Assembly (NCBI RefSeq): GCF_014650775.1
Contig: NZ_BMVP01000004.1
Location: 186,001 to 250,000 of the forward strand
Length of the DNA: 64,000 bases
From: Streptomyces cirratus
GTDB lineage: Bacteria > Actinomycetota > Actinomycetes > Streptomycetales > Streptomycetaceae
Direction: 5' to 3'
Part shown: in pieces, positions 32,881 to 43,395 of the stretch
Layout of the letters: every line of letters starts with the position of its first letter
Numbering within the stretch: position 1 is the stretch's first letter
Notes under the pieces: model-generated
Database searches by the model: none
Told to the model about the DNA's origin: nothing
Seen by the model: only the letters and a program-made list of their open reading frames with translations
Position numbers and translations under genes: made by a program

Positions 32881-33414
32881 ATGACCGAGACACCCCTACC
32901 CCAGCGCCGCCGCACGCCCGCGGCCTCCGGTCCCGCCGTCGGCGCCGCGGCGGCGGCCCGCGCCCGCGCCGAGGTGGCGACGGGGATCCTCATGGCACTG
33001 GTGCCGTGCAGCGCCGAGACCGCCCGCCGACTGCTCACGGCGGCCGCGGAGGAGGCGGGCACCACGGCGGAGGAGGGCGCCGCAGCGGCCGTCGCGCTGC
33101 TTTCGGGCCCGGACGAACCCACCGCCGTCCAGCAGGCGCTGCGCACTGCCATGCGCCGGGCCAGGTCCGGGCCGCAGCAGGAAGCCGGGGCGCGGCTGCT
33201 GCCCGGGGCGGACGTGCTGCGCGAGCAGGTGGCACGCTTCCGGGCGCTGCGCCGGGAGGTGCTCAAGTCCCCGGGGGACGCGGCCCTCCGGCGCGGGCTG
33301 GACGACGCCGTGTACACGTTGTGCGTGATGATGGGCCGCCGGACTCCGCACGATGCGCTCAAGGCCGCCGAGACGCTGATCGGCGCGCGGCCCCGGCCGG
33401 AGCAGGGCGGCTGA
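32881..33414 (+). CDS. ANTAR-like domain joined to a DUF5133 domain
   Basis: A 177-residue protein. Residues about 25-75 (ARAEVATGILMALVPCSAET, ARRLLTAAAEEAG) resemble the three-helix ANTAR RNA-binding domain. Residues about 105-170 (LLPGADVLREQVARFRAL, DDAVYTLCVMMGRRTPHDAL) match the Streptomyces DUF5133 pattern. ANTAR proteins prevent transcription termination; here there is no receiver or GAF sensor. I chose ATG 32881; an in-frame ATG at 32821 is possible. Confidence 0.78.
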   Translation: MTETPLPQRRRTPAASGPAVGAAAAARARAEVATGILMALVPCSAETARRLLTAAAEEAGTTAEEGAAAAVALLSGPDEPTAVQQALRTAMRRARSGPQQEAGARLLPGADVLREQVARFRALRREVLKSPGDAALRRGLDDAVYTLCVMMGRRTPHDALKAAETLIGARPRPEQGG

Positions 33415-33421
33415 GGAAGCA

Positions 33422-33457
33422 GACGGCTCCGCCCGGCTGGTACCGGGCGGAGCCGTC
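33422..33457. terminator. Bidirectional terminator
   Basis: Perfect 15-bp arms (33422-33436 and 33443-33457, GACGGCTCCGCCCGG) with the loop CTGGTA, between the ANTAR gene and the convergent csbD gene. Confidence 0.85.
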
Positions 33458-33491
33458 CGTTCTCACTCGTCGTGTCAGGTTCCGGCTGGTG

Positions 33492-33668
33492 TCACAGCGA
33501 ACGCTTGCTGCCCTTGGTCCGGGTCTTGGTTTCTTCCAGCGCGCTCTTCGCCTTGCCCTTGGCCTGGTCCATCTTGCCTTCGGCGGCCATCTTGTCGTTG
33601 CCGGTGGCCTTGCCCGTGGCTTCCTTGACCTTGCCCTTTGCCTTGTCCATGCCGCCCTTGCCGGCCAT
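33492..33668 (-). CDS. CsbD family stress protein
   Basis: A 58-residue CsbD-type protein, MAGKGGMDKAKGKVKEATGK, with the repeated K-A-K-G-K/MDQAKGKAK pattern and no hydrophobic core. The family belongs to the general-stress regulon in Gram-positive bacteria; the function is unknown. ATG 33668 has AAGGAGG at ideal spacing. I see no GGGTA-type promoter upstream, so control by a sigma-B homologue is not evident here. Confidence 0.94.
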   Translation of the reverse strand: MAGKGGMDKAKGKVKEATGKATGNDKMAAEGKMDQAKGKAKSALEETKTRTKGSKRSL

Positions 33669-33715
33669 GGTGACCTCCTTGGCTTGGTGTTCTTCGGTGT
33701 CGGCGTGCCCGACCG

Positions 33716-33982
33716 TCAGGCGGGCCAGGTGCCCGAGATGCGCCGTACGGCGGTCGCCCCGCCGCGTTCGACCGCGGCCTTGACGACGGCGAAGATCGCC
33801 CCTTGCAGGGCGGCCGCGAGCAGGATCTCCCGCCAGGTCCTGCCCTCGTCCGTGGCGTCCGGCGCGTCGTCCTCATGGCCCGCCAGTTTCCAGACCTGCT
33901 TGAACGTCACACCCGCCAGCATGCCGGCGCCGGCGCCGAGCGCCAGTCCCACCGGCTTGTAGGCGATCTTGGACTTGTTCAC
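33716..33982 (-). CDS. DUF4235 membrane protein
   Basis: An 88-residue protein with one hydrophobic helix near the N-terminus (YKPVGLALGAGAGMLAGVTF) and a second, weaker one (REILLAAALQGAIFAVVKAA). The pattern YKP, VWK, and ATDEGRTWREIL is that of DUF4235, small membrane proteins of actinobacteria. It lies 47 bp upstream of csbD on the same strand, so the two may be co-transcribed. Confidence 0.92.
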   Translation of the reverse strand: MNKSKIAYKPVGLALGAGAGMLAGVTFKQVWKLAGHEDDAPDATDEGRTWREILLAAALQGAIFAVVKAAVERGGATAVRRISGTWPA

Positions 33983-34094
33983 CGTCCGCGCTCCCTCCGT
34001 CGGCCCCGTGCTGATGTCCGGAGCACTTCCGCAGCGGCGTCTTCCCCGCCGCCGCCGGGATAAGCCCGGTGGCGGGTGGTTTTCCGCCTACGGC

Positions 34095-34979
34095 TCAGCG
34101 GGGCCCGGCGGGCTCCTCGCGGGGCGGGAGTGCCCCCATCGCCCACCGGATCGTCCCCGTCAGCGCCCGCCCGGACAGGCGTACGAGGTCTTGCGGCACG
34201 TACGGCGCCGCGCGCAGTCCGAGCGCCGCGCGGGCCCACGGCGGCAGCATGCGGACCGCGTTGGCCGCCAGGAGGGCGTAGGGGCCGCGGGCGATCCACG
34301 GCAGCGGCGGCTCGCGGAGTATGAAGCGGGCCGCGTCCAGGGCCTGCGGGGTGGCTCGCAGTTCGGGCCGGTAGCCGGCGAGCCGGGCCGCGAGGGAGGC
34401 GCGGTCGACGGGCGGGGCGGGTACGCCGAGCGCGCGTGCGACCCGGGCGGTGTCGGCGATGTACGCGTCGCAGCCCGCGCCGTCCAGGGGGTGGGCCCCG
34501 TAGCGCTGGTGGGCACGGAGGAAGCTGTCGACCTCCGCCACGTGCACCCAGCACAGCAGGTGCGGGTCGGCGGCGTGGTAGGGCTCCCCGGCCGCCGTGG
34601 TCCCCCGGACCCGCTCGTGCACCTCGCGTACGTGGTCGACGGCGCGCTGGGCGTCCTCGGCGGTGCCGTAGGTGGTGACCGCGAGGAAGGTGCTGGTGCG
34701 CTGGAGCCGCCCCCAGGGGTCGCCGCGGAAGCCGGAGTGCGCGGCGACGGCAGCCATCGCGCGGGGGTGCAGGGACTGCAGGAGGAGTGCGCTGAGGCCG
34801 CCGATGAACATGGAGGCGTCGCCGTGGACGGTGCGGATGGGCCGCTCGGGGCCGAACCAGCGCGGGCCGGGAGTGCCGTGGATGCGGGCGCGGTTCTGCC
34901 GGCCCGCGGGCCCCGCCACGTGGGTGAACAGGCTGGTGCCGACCCGTTCCCGCAGGCCCTGGGCCGGCCGCTGCGACAT
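34095..34979 (-). CDS. Oxygenase MpaB-like (DUF2236) protein
   Basis: A 294-residue DUF2236/MpaB-family protein. The diagnostic segment is HGDASMFIGGLSALLLQSLH, followed by PRAMAAVAAHSGF, and later CWVHVAEVDSFLRAHQRYG; conserved His and Arg residues are thought to bind heme in fungal MpaB and latex-clearing relatives. GGGAG precedes two Met codons; the one at 34979 has the better 7-bp spacing, 34985 is the alternative. Substrate unknown. It lies between DUF4235 and the phosphoglucomutase gene. Confidence 0.9.
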   Translation of the reverse strand: MSQRPAQGLRERVGTSLFTHVAGPAGRQNRARIHGTPGPRWFGPERPIRTVHGDASMFIGGLSALLLQSLHPRAMAAVAAHSGFRGDPWGRLQRTSTFLAVTTYGTAEDAQRAVDHVREVHERVRGTTAAGEPYHAADPHLLCWVHVAEVDSFLRAHQRYGAHPLDGAGCDAYIADTARVARALGVPAPPVDRASLAARLAGYRPELRATPQALDAARFILREPPLPWIARGPYALLAANAVRMLPPWARAALGLRAAPYVPQDLVRLSGRALTGTIRWAMGALPPREEPAGPR

Positions 34980-35041
34980 GTCCATGCTCCCATCTTGCCG
35001 CGCGCCCGGGCGGGCCGGGGAGTCCCCGCCCGGCCACAGCA

Positions 35042-36682
<1,641 letters not shown>

Positions 36683-36694
36683 CCGTTAGCTCCT

Positions 36695-36737
36695 CCGTAC
36701 TGCTGGTCACTGCTGGTCCGTACTGCTGGACTGCTGG
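36695..36737. repeat. Short direct repeats (ACTGCTGG) upstream of pgm
   Basis: ACTGCTGG occurs four times (36699, 36709, 36722, 36730), and the longer CCGTACTGCTGG twice (36695, 36718), within 43 bp directly upstream of the pgm ribosome site. They may be regulator half-sites or simple slippage products. Confidence 0.6.
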
Positions 36738-36956
36738 GGATTCCACTGCCGGGACTTCCTGCTGAGGGCTTCCCTCCCCCAGGGCCTACCCAGCGGCGGC
36801 GACTCCTACCGGCCGGCTTCGCTGCGTTCGTCCGGGTTTGGGACATCGGTCAGCGGTTAGCCGCACCGTGCCGGGGCACGCGCGGCAGCATCCGCGCGCT
36901 CCGGCCTGCCCCCCCGGACGGGGGCGGTGGAGCGCTCACCGAGGAGGTTGTGCCAC

Positions 36957-37844
36957 GTGGAACGCAGCAGCGGGGCCCCTGACCCCACCACCATGTACCC
37001 CCGGCCGGAATTCCCGCAGCAGGAGCAGGAGCACCCGGGACGGTCCGGGTCGATGGATCCCGTGCCCGACCACGGCGAGACGTCCTACCGGGGCCACGGC
37101 CTGCTGGAGGACCGCAAGACCGTGATCACGGGCGGGGACTCCGGCATCGGCCGGGCGGTCGCGATCGCGTACGCCCGCGAGGGCGCCGACGTGCTCTTCA
37201 CCTACCTTCCCGAGGAGGAGGAAGACGCCCGGCAGACCGAGCGCCTGGTGGAGGAGGCGGGCCGCAAGGCGGTGGCCGTGGTCTGTGACATCCGTGAGGA
37301 GGAGCAGTGCCGGGCGCTGGTGGACCGGGCAGTCACCGAGTTCGGCCGGATCGACGTGCTGGTGAACAACGCCGCCTACCAGATGGCGCAGCCGGAGGGG
37401 ATCTCAGCGATCACCACCGAACAGTTCGACCGGGTCGTGCGCACCAACCTCTACGGGATGTTCTGGCTCTCGAAGATGGCCCTCCCCCACATCCCGTCCG
37501 GGGGCAGCATCATCAACACCACCTCCGTGCAGGCCTACCAGCCGAGCCCGCCGCTGCTGGACTACGCGATGACCAAGGGCGCCATCGTCACCTTCACCCA
37601 GGGGCTGGCGCAGATGACGGCGTCCGACGGGATCCGGGTCAACGCCGTCGCACCCGGGCCCGTCTGGACCCCGCTGATCCCGGCCACCATGCCCGACACC
37701 GCCGAGTTCGGCGCGCAGTCGCCGCTGGGGCGTCCGGCCCAGCCCGCGGAGCTGGCGCCCGCCTACGTCTTCCTCGCCTCGACGCAGGCGAGCTATCTCA
37801 CCGCGGAGATCCTCAACGCCACCGGCGGGACCCCGCTCCCCTGA
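36957..37844 (+). CDS. SDR family oxidoreductase (YghA/YhdF type)
   Basis: A 295-residue SDR with an N-terminal extension of about 45 residues (RPEFPQQEQEHPGRSGSMDP), as in the YghA/YhdF stress-linked subgroup. Cofactor loop TGGDSGIGRA near 58, NNAAYQMAQ, Ser in INTTSVQAYQ, and YAMTKGA with the catalytic Tyr and Lys. NADP preference is not clear. GTG 36957 follows GAGGAGG; a Met at 36993 is an alternative. The M20 gene starts 13 bp downstream, so they form an operon. Confidence 0.92.
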   Translation: MERSSGAPDPTTMYPRPEFPQQEQEHPGRSGSMDPVPDHGETSYRGHGLLEDRKTVITGGDSGIGRAVAIAYAREGADVLFTYLPEEEEDARQTERLVEEAGRKAVAVVCDIREEEQCRALVDRAVTEFGRIDVLVNNAAYQMAQPEGISAITTEQFDRVVRTNLYGMFWLSKMALPHIPSGGSIINTTSVQAYQPSPPLLDYAMTKGAIVTFTQGLAQMTASDGIRVNAVAPGPVWTPLIPATMPDTAEFGAQSPLGRPAQPAELAPAYVFLASTQASYLTAEILNATGGTPLP

Positions 37845-37857
37845 CATCGGAGGACAT

Positions 37858-39051
37858 GTGTCACACGACCACGAGGCCCTGTACACCCGGATCGAGGAGG
37901 AGGTGGCCCGCCGCGCCGACCGGCTCTGGGACATCAGCTGCACCCTGCACCGGGACCCCGAGACCGCCTACGCGGAGCACCGCTCGTCGGCGCTGCTGAG
38001 CGCGGAGTTCGAGCGTGAGGGATTCACCGTCGAGCGGGGCACGGCCGCACTGCCGACCGCGTTCGTCGCCCGGTCCGGCAGCGGGGCGGGGCCCCGGGTG
38101 GCCCTGCTGATGGAGTACGACGCGCTGCCCGGTCTGGGCCACGCCTGCGGCCACAACCTGATCGCGGCGGCCGGGCTGGGTGCGGCGGCCGCAGTACGGG
38201 CGGCCCTCGGCGACGGCGGGGGCACGGTCCTCGCCGTGGGGACGCCGGCCGAGGAGCGGGGCGGCGGCAAGGTGGAGCTGGTGTCGGCGGGGGTGTTCGA
38301 CGGGGTCGACGCCGCGCTGATGTTCCACCCGGGGGTCCACAGCTGGGCGTGGGCGCCGCTGACGGCGCAGCGTCAGCTCCGGATCGGGTTCCACGGCCGC
38401 GCCGCCCACCCCACCGGCAACCCGACGGAGGGCGTCGACGCGCTCGCCGCTCTGGTGCAGCTGTTCAACACGACCGCCGTCCTCAGCCGGCGGCTGCCCG
38501 CCGGCTCGCACGTCCAGGGCATCGTGACGGACGGCGGCGAGTCCACCAACGTCGTACCCGCCTACGCGGAGGGCCTTTTCGGGCTGCGCGGCGCGACGAC
38601 GGGCGCGCTGGAGGACCTGGCGGCGGAACTCGAGTCCTGCGCCCAGGGGGTGGCCAAGGCGACGGGCACCAAGGCCGAGGTCACCCCGGTCGGCACGGGG
38701 TACCGGCACTTCCGCAACAACCGGGCGCTGTCCGACCGGTTCACCCACCACATCGGGCGGGCCGGGATCGCGCTCGGGGATCCGGCGCCGGGGGTGTACC
38801 TGGGCTCGTCGGACATCGGCGACGTCAGCCACCGGGTCCCGGCCATCCACCCGTTCGTGGCCATCATGGACGAGCCGGGCTCCGACCACACCCCCGGTTT
38901 CGCGCTCGCCGCGGCCGCCCCCCGGGGACGGCGGGCGATGCTCGCCTCGGCGCGCGCCCTGGCCTGCACGGCGGCGGACGTGCTGCTGGACCCGGCGCTC
39001 AAGGAGACGGCCTGGGCGCAGCTGCGGTCGCAGGCCGCTTCGGGCGGATGA
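37858..39051 (+). CDS. M20 family amidohydrolase
   Basis: A 397-residue M20D-type metallohydrolase. Metal-site motifs are GLGHACGHNL near 95-104, PAEERGGGK near 132-140 and a His in LMFHPGVHS, plus the dimerisation-domain segment FHGRAAHPTGNPTEG. Members cleave amide bonds in N-acyl amino acids, aminobenzoyl-glutamate or small dipeptides. GTG 37858 has GGAGGA upstream. It is in an operon with the SDR before it. The exact substrate cannot be told. Confidence 0.92.
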   Translation: MSHDHEALYTRIEEEVARRADRLWDISCTLHRDPETAYAEHRSSALLSAEFEREGFTVERGTAALPTAFVARSGSGAGPRVALLMEYDALPGLGHACGHNLIAAAGLGAAAAVRAALGDGGGTVLAVGTPAEERGGGKVELVSAGVFDGVDAALMFHPGVHSWAWAPLTAQRQLRIGFHGRAAHPTGNPTEGVDALAALVQLFNTTAVLSRRLPAGSHVQGIVTDGGESTNVVPAYAEGLFGLRGATTGALEDLAAELESCAQGVAKATGTKAEVTPVGTGYRHFRNNRALSDRFTHHIGRAGIALGDPAPGVYLGSSDIGDVSHRVPAIHPFVAIMDEPGSDHTPGFALAAAAPRGRRAMLASARALACTAADVLLDPALKETAWAQLRSQAASGG

Positions 39052-39054
39052 CCG

Positions 39055-39060
39055 TACGGT
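39055..39060 (+). promoter_or_regulatory. -10 box (TACGGT) for a leaderless mRNA
   Basis: TACGGT lies 6 bp before the ATG at 39067 and just after the preceding stop codon. There is no ribosome site. Confidence 0.45.
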
Positions 39061-39066
39061 GGCGGC

Positions 39067-39570
39067 ATGCGCCTGCTGCTGATCTCCGACACGCACCTGC
39101 CGACCCGGGCCAAGGCCCTGCCCGCCGCCCTGGTCGAGGAGTGCGGGCGGGCGGACGTCGTGATCCATGCGGGTGACTGGGTCGACGAGGACGCCTACGC
39201 GCAGCTCGCGGGCCACGCCCGCGAGCTGGTGGGGGTGCACGGCAACAACGACAGCCCTGCGCTGTGCCGGCGGCTGCCCGAAGTGGCTCGGGTGGTGCTG
39301 GAAGGCGTGCGCGTCGGGGTGGTGCACGAGACCGGAGCCGCCGCGGGGCGGGAGGCGCGGTGCGAGCGGCGGTTCCCGGATCTGGACGTCCTCGTGTTCG
39401 GCCACAGCCACATCCCCTGGGACACCACCGCCCCCGGGGGCCTGCGGCTGCTGAACCCCGGCTCCCCCACCGACCGACGCCGCCAGCCCTTCCACACGTA
39501 CATGACGGCCGTGGCCGCCGACGGTGAGCTGACCGGGGTCCGCTTGCACCGGCTGCCGCCCCGGGGCTGA
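39067..39570 (+). CDS. YfcE/MJ0936-type metallophosphoesterase
   Basis: A 167-residue calcineurin-like phosphodiesterase with the whole metal-site set: SDTH at 7-10, HAGDW near 33-37, HGNNDS near 58-63, VHE and GHSHIPW near 116-122. Members hydrolyse phosphodiesters, including small substrates and 2',3'-cyclic nucleotides. It is probably leaderless. Its stop codon is 4 bp from that of the convergent STAS gene. Confidence 0.94.
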   Translation: MRLLLISDTHLPTRAKALPAALVEECGRADVVIHAGDWVDEDAYAQLAGHARELVGVHGNNDSPALCRRLPEVARVVLEGVRVGVVHETGAAAGREARCERRFPDLDVLVFGHSHIPWDTTAPGGLRLLNPGSPTDRRRQPFHTYMTAVAADGELTGVRLHRLPPRG

Positions 39571-39574
39571 CGGC

Positions 39575-39937
39575 TCACCGGGGCTCGGGGGGCGCGCCCC
39601 GCTCGGGGAAGTGCCCGGCTCCGTCCGCGAGGAAGACCCGGCCCAGCCCGCTGATCTCCAGGAGCCGCACCAGGTGTGCGGGCACGCTCGTCAGGGTCAC
39701 CGATCCGCCCGTGTCCTGGGCGTGGCGGCGCAGCTGCACCAGGACGCTGAGACCGGAGGAGTCGCAGAAGGTGACCGCGGAGACGTCCAGGACGAGGTGC
39801 GGGCTTTCGGCGAGCAGCCTCATGCCCTCCTCGCGCAGCTGCGGGGCGGTGTGCCAGTCCATGGCGCCGGCGAGCGCGACGACCAGCCGGGTACCGTCCC
39901 CCTCCCGGACGTTCAGGCGCAGGACGCTGTGGTTCAC
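39575..39937 (-). CDS. STAS-domain anti-sigma factor antagonist
   Basis: A 120-residue STAS protein with LAGAMDWHTAPQLREEG and the phosphorylation loop FCDSSGLSVL, Ser60. It lies 61 bp downstream of the PP2C phosphatase on the same strand. The two form a partner-switching unit in which the phosphatase would reactivate the antagonist. The kinase is not adjacent; the RsbW-like protein at 32357 is a candidate. Confidence 0.93.
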   Translation of the reverse strand: MNHSVLRLNVREGDGTRLVVALAGAMDWHTAPQLREEGMRLLAESPHLVLDVSAVTFCDSSGLSVLVQLRRHAQDTGGSVTLTSVPAHLVRLLEISGLGRVFLADGAGHFPERGAPPEPR

Positions 39938-39998
39938 GGGCTGACTCCTGACGGACTCCCGGAACCGGTGTGCCGGGAAAGGGTTTTCGGGTGTCGTC

Positions 39999-41267
39999 TC
40001 ACTGGTCCTGGCCGGTCAGGCCGGTGTGCTCCGCCGCCTCCCGCGTCCGCTCGGCGCTCGGTCCGAGCCATTCGCACAGCAAGATGGTGGCGTCGTCGCC
40101 CAGATGTCCGTCGTGGTGGTCCATGACCGCCTGGATGAGGCGGCGCAGGGTTTCGGGAACGGGCAGGCCGTCGGCGTGCCGGCGGATGAGGAAGTCGGTG
40201 AACCGTTCCAGGCCGAACTCGTTCGAGCCGGGGCGGCGGCGGGCCTCGGTGATGCCGTCGGTGTACAGCACCAGCCGGTCGCCGGGCTCCAGCTGCTCCC
40301 GGCAGAGCGTGACCGGCAGTCCGAGGTCGGTGCCCATGGGGTGGGCCGGCGGGCAGGCCGGCTGGCTGGGCCACCGGCCGGCCCTGATGACGAGGGGCGG
40401 GTGGTGGCCGCGGTTGACCCAGGTCAGCTCGCCGGTCGCGGTGTCGAGGTCGGCCAGGATCCCCGTCACGTACGAGTGGTGGCTGAACTGCTCGATCAGC
40501 AGTTCCTCCACCCGTTGGCTGATGCCGACGAGGTCCGAGCCCTGTCTGCGCGAGTTGCGGCAGGCGCCGACGGCGAGGTTGGCAGCCAGCCCGGCGGCCG
40601 TGTCGTGGCCCATGGCGTCGAAGATCGACAGGTGCACGACCGGGCCGTCCATGGCGTAGTCGAAGGCGTCGCCGCTGATCTGGTACGCGGGTTCCATGGC
40701 GGCCGAGATCACCACCCGGCCGTCCGCGTAGGTGCGCGGGGGCATCAGGTGCCACTGCATCTCCGCGGCGACGTTCATGGGTGCGGAGCGCACGAGGCGG
40801 GCGTAGGAGTCGCTGTGGTCCCGTTTGGTGACGATCAGCAGGGCGAGGAGCGAGGCGAGGGATTCGGCGTCCTGCCGGGCCATGTCGTCGTCGTAGGGGG
40901 TGGTCAGTCTGAGGAGGCCGAGGCGCTCGGTGCCGTCCAGCATGGGCACCCACCACTGGAGGCCGTTCTGCCCCGCCACGGGCACGATCTCGCTGTGCTG
41001 GTAGGAGCGGCCCGCCAGGGTGCCTTCTACCGGGACCTCGGCGTCCGCGGCCCGGGCGGTGGACGGGGGCCCGCCCACTCCCCCGCCGGTGAGCAGTCGC
41101 AGCACGCGGCCCTGTACGTCGGTCACGTAGACGGACAGGTCGCTGAATCCGGCGTGTTCGGCGTGGGCGCGGGCCTGGACCGGTACGAGTTCCATCGGCA
41201 TGAGGTGGCTGGCCGCGAGCAGGCCCGTCAGCATGCGTCGGCTGCCTCGCTCGCGCTCGGTGGTCAC
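39999..41267 (-). CDS. SpoIIE/RsbU-type PP2C serine phosphatase
   Basis: A 422-residue protein. The N-terminal part (about 30-170) looks like a GAF-type sensor (AGFSDLSVYVTDVQGRVLRL; LQWWVPMLDGTERLGLLRL). The C-terminal PP2C domain has YQISGDAFDYA near 217, FDAMGHDTAAGLAAN, ADLDTATGELTWVNRGHHPP and HLGDDATILLCEW; the Asp residues bind two metals. It would dephosphorylate the STAS protein encoded downstream. GTG 41267 follows GAGAGAGGA. Confidence 0.93.
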   Translation of the reverse strand: MTTERERGSRRMLTGLLAASHLMPMELVPVQARAHAEHAGFSDLSVYVTDVQGRVLRLLTGGGVGGPPSTARAADAEVPVEGTLAGRSYQHSEIVPVAGQNGLQWWVPMLDGTERLGLLRLTTPYDDDMARQDAESLASLLALLIVTKRDHSDSYARLVRSAPMNVAAEMQWHLMPPRTYADGRVVISAAMEPAYQISGDAFDYAMDGPVVHLSIFDAMGHDTAAGLAANLAVGACRNSRRQGSDLVGISQRVEELLIEQFSHHSYVTGILADLDTATGELTWVNRGHHPPLVIRAGRWPSQPACPPAHPMGTDLGLPVTLCREQLEPGDRLVLYTDGITEARRRPGSNEFGLERFTDFLIRRHADGLPVPETLRRLIQAVMDHHDGHLGDDATILLCEWLGPSAERTREAAEHTGLTGQDQ

Positions 41268-41332
41268 GGAGTCCTCTCTCGCAGGCCGCCCGTCCACAGC
41301 CCAGTGCAGCACAAGGGGCGGACCGTCGCCTC

Positions 41333-42925
41333 TCAGGGCGCGGGGGTGCCCCGCAGGTTCAGGGCGCGCAGGGCCGTACGGGCGGCGTTGGCCCCGGGGG
41401 CTCCGTGCACGCCACCACCGGGGTGCGCCGTGGCCGAGGCGAGGTAGAGGCCGCGGACCGGGGTGCGGGGGCGGCCGGTGCCGGGGACGGGGCGAAAGAG
41501 CAGCTGCTGGTGCAGGTTGGTGGTGCCCTGGTTGACGGCGCCGCCGACCAGGGCGGGGTTGAGGCGCTCCAGGTCGGGGGGTGCGAGGACGCGGCGGGCC
41601 CGGACGGTGGCGCCGAAGCCGGGGGCGTAGCGTTCGATCTGCGCTTCGACGCGGGCGGCGATCTCCTCCTTCTCCCGTTCGTCCCACTTGCCGGTGATGG
41701 CGCCCGCGCCGTCCTGGCCGGCGTCGCCGGTGATGGCCTGCGGGACGTGGGTGTAGGCCCACGCGGATTCGGTGCCCGCCGGGGAGCGGGTGGGATCCGC
41801 CGTGGTCATCTGGCCGACGATCACGAACGGAACCCGCGGCACCTGGCTCATGGCGATCTGAGCGGAGAAGAGGGTGAGTTCGTCCAGGCCCTCGGCGAGG
41901 TGGACGGTTCCGGCGCGCCGGGCCCCCTCGGATCGCCAGGGGATCGGGCCGGACAGGGCCCAGTCCACTTTGACGGTGGCGAAGTCCCACTGGAAGCGCC
42001 TCAGGTCGGAGCGCAGGCGTGCGGGCAGGTGCTCCTCCCCCACCAGCCGTTCGTACAGGAGCGGGGCGGGGACGTCGGCGAGGACGGCCCGCCGGGCGGG
42101 GATCTCGACGCCGTCCTCGGTGCGCACCGCGACGGCGCGGCCGCCCCGGACCACGACGCGGGTGGCGGCCCGCGAGCAGTGCAGGGTGCCGCCGCGCGCC
42201 TCCAGCCTGCGCACCAGGGCCTCGGTGAGGGCGCGGGCGCCGCCGACGGGCACGGGGAAGCCGTACGCCTGGCCCAGCATGCACATCAGCCAGCCGAAGC
42301 CGCCGCCGAGCGCGGACTCGGGGCCGAGGTCGGCGTGCAGCGCGTTGCCGGCGATCAGCAGCCGGGCGCCCTCTCCGGAGAACTCCTCCTCGCCGAGCCT
42401 GCGCGCGGGCAGCAGCATGGTGCGCGCCACCCGCAGTCCCTCGGCCGCGCGCAACCGGGCCGCGAGCCTCAGGCCCGCGCGGACGGGCGGGAACGGGGTG
42501 AACAGGCAGCCGAGCACGTCGTCCCCGATGCGCTGCCAGAGGGCGTAGAGCCGCTCCCAGGCGGCTCCGTCCCCCGGCGCGAAGGCTTCGAGGGAGGCCG
42601 CGGTGTCGTGGACGCCGCTGCCGAGAACGGCGCACCTGCCGTCTTCGAGGGGGTGGGCGACGACGGCGGGGGCCCGGCTCCAGCGCAGGCCGTGCCGCTC
42701 CAGGTGCAGGTCGCGGATGACCGGGGAGGCGGCCGCGAGCGGGTAGAACGCGCTGAACAGGTCGTGCACGTAGTCGGGGTCGAGGCCGCGGTCGCTGCGG
42801 ACCGCCCCGCCGGGCTCGGGAGCCGCCTCCAGGACGACGACCCGCCAGCCCGCGTCGGCCAGAATGTTGGCGGCGACCAGGCCGTTGGGACCGGCGCCGA
42901 TGACCACCGCGTCAGGAGTCGCCAT
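41333..42925 (-). CDS. FAD-dependent phytoene-desaturase-like oxidoreductase
   Basis: A 530-residue flavoprotein with VIGAGPNGLVAANILADAGW at 8-27 (dinucleotide-binding loop), the EAAPEPGGAVRS region after it, and the C-terminal FAD segment PVRGLYLASATAHPGGGVHG. It belongs to the CrtI/PYROXD2 group; the substrate is unknown and there is no carotenoid gene nearby. ATG 42925 lies 14 bp inside the end of the SRPBCC gene, so the two are coupled. Confidence 0.9.
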   Translation of the reverse strand: MATPDAVVIGAGPNGLVAANILADAGWRVVVLEAAPEPGGAVRSDRGLDPDYVHDLFSAFYPLAAASPVIRDLHLERHGLRWSRAPAVVAHPLEDGRCAVLGSGVHDTAASLEAFAPGDGAAWERLYALWQRIGDDVLGCLFTPFPPVRAGLRLAARLRAAEGLRVARTMLLPARRLGEEEFSGEGARLLIAGNALHADLGPESALGGGFGWLMCMLGQAYGFPVPVGGARALTEALVRRLEARGGTLHCSRAATRVVVRGGRAVAVRTEDGVEIPARRAVLADVPAPLLYERLVGEEHLPARLRSDLRRFQWDFATVKVDWALSGPIPWRSEGARRAGTVHLAEGLDELTLFSAQIAMSQVPRVPFVIVGQMTTADPTRSPAGTESAWAYTHVPQAITGDAGQDGAGAITGKWDEREKEEIAARVEAQIERYAPGFGATVRARRVLAPPDLERLNPALVGGAVNQGTTNLHQQLLFRPVPGTGRPRTPVRGLYLASATAHPGGGVHGAPGANAARTALRALNLRGTPAP

Positions 42926-43367
42926 CGGGCCGGGCCCCCTTGGACTCGACGGCCCGGGCCAGGCGCCCGAGCATGCTGCGGTGGCGGAGCTGGACGAGGA
43001 CGTCGATGGCGGCGTTGTGGAAGGAGCCGTTGCGGCCGCGCAGGGGGTGTTCGTCGATGATGACGAGCGTGTCCTTGCCCCAGGGTTTGATCTCGATGGC
43101 GATGCGGGCGCTGCCGCCCTTTCCCGCCATCGCCTCCAGTTCGAGCCTCTCGGGCGGCTCGCAGATGCGTACGACCGTCCGTCCCTCGTAGGTGAGGGGG
43201 CCGACCTTGACCTTGTAGCCGATGGTGGCGCCCTCCATCGGCCAGTGTCCGCCGGCCTCCCAGGACTCCTTGGTGCCGACCACCCAGTCGGCGTACCGGC
43301 TGCCGTCCCGCAGGACGTCCCACACCCAGGCGGGCGGACGGTGTACGAGCCGGTGCTGCACTGCCAT
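42912..43367 (-). CDS. SRPBCC (START-like) family protein
   Basis: A 151-residue polyketide-cyclase/START-like protein (MAVQHRLVHRPPAWVWDVLR, DWVVGTKESWEAGGHWPMEG, FHNAAIDVLVQLRHRSMLGR). Such folds bind hydrophobic ligands in a deep pocket. It is coupled to the FAD oxidoreductase, so the pair may act on the same lipid- or isoprenoid-like compound; this is inference. ATG 43367 has GGAGGA upstream, and a sigma-B-type promoter lies at 43405-43430. Confidence 0.88.
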   Translation of the reverse strand: MAVQHRLVHRPPAWVWDVLRDGSRYADWVVGTKESWEAGGHWPMEGATIGYKVKVGPLTYEGRTVVRICEPPERLELEAMAGKGGSARIAIEIKPWGKDTLVIIDEHPLRGRNGSFHNAAIDVLVQLRHRSMLGRLARAVESKGARPDGDS

Positions 43368-43395
43368 GGCTCCTCCAGGGCTCGGTGGCACAGGT

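Noticed and set aside
36775..36795. GGGTAG on the minus strand upstream of pgm as a sigma-B promoter
   Set aside because: No GNNT at 14-16 bp distance; a bare GGGTAG is expected by chance several times in the intergenic DNA.
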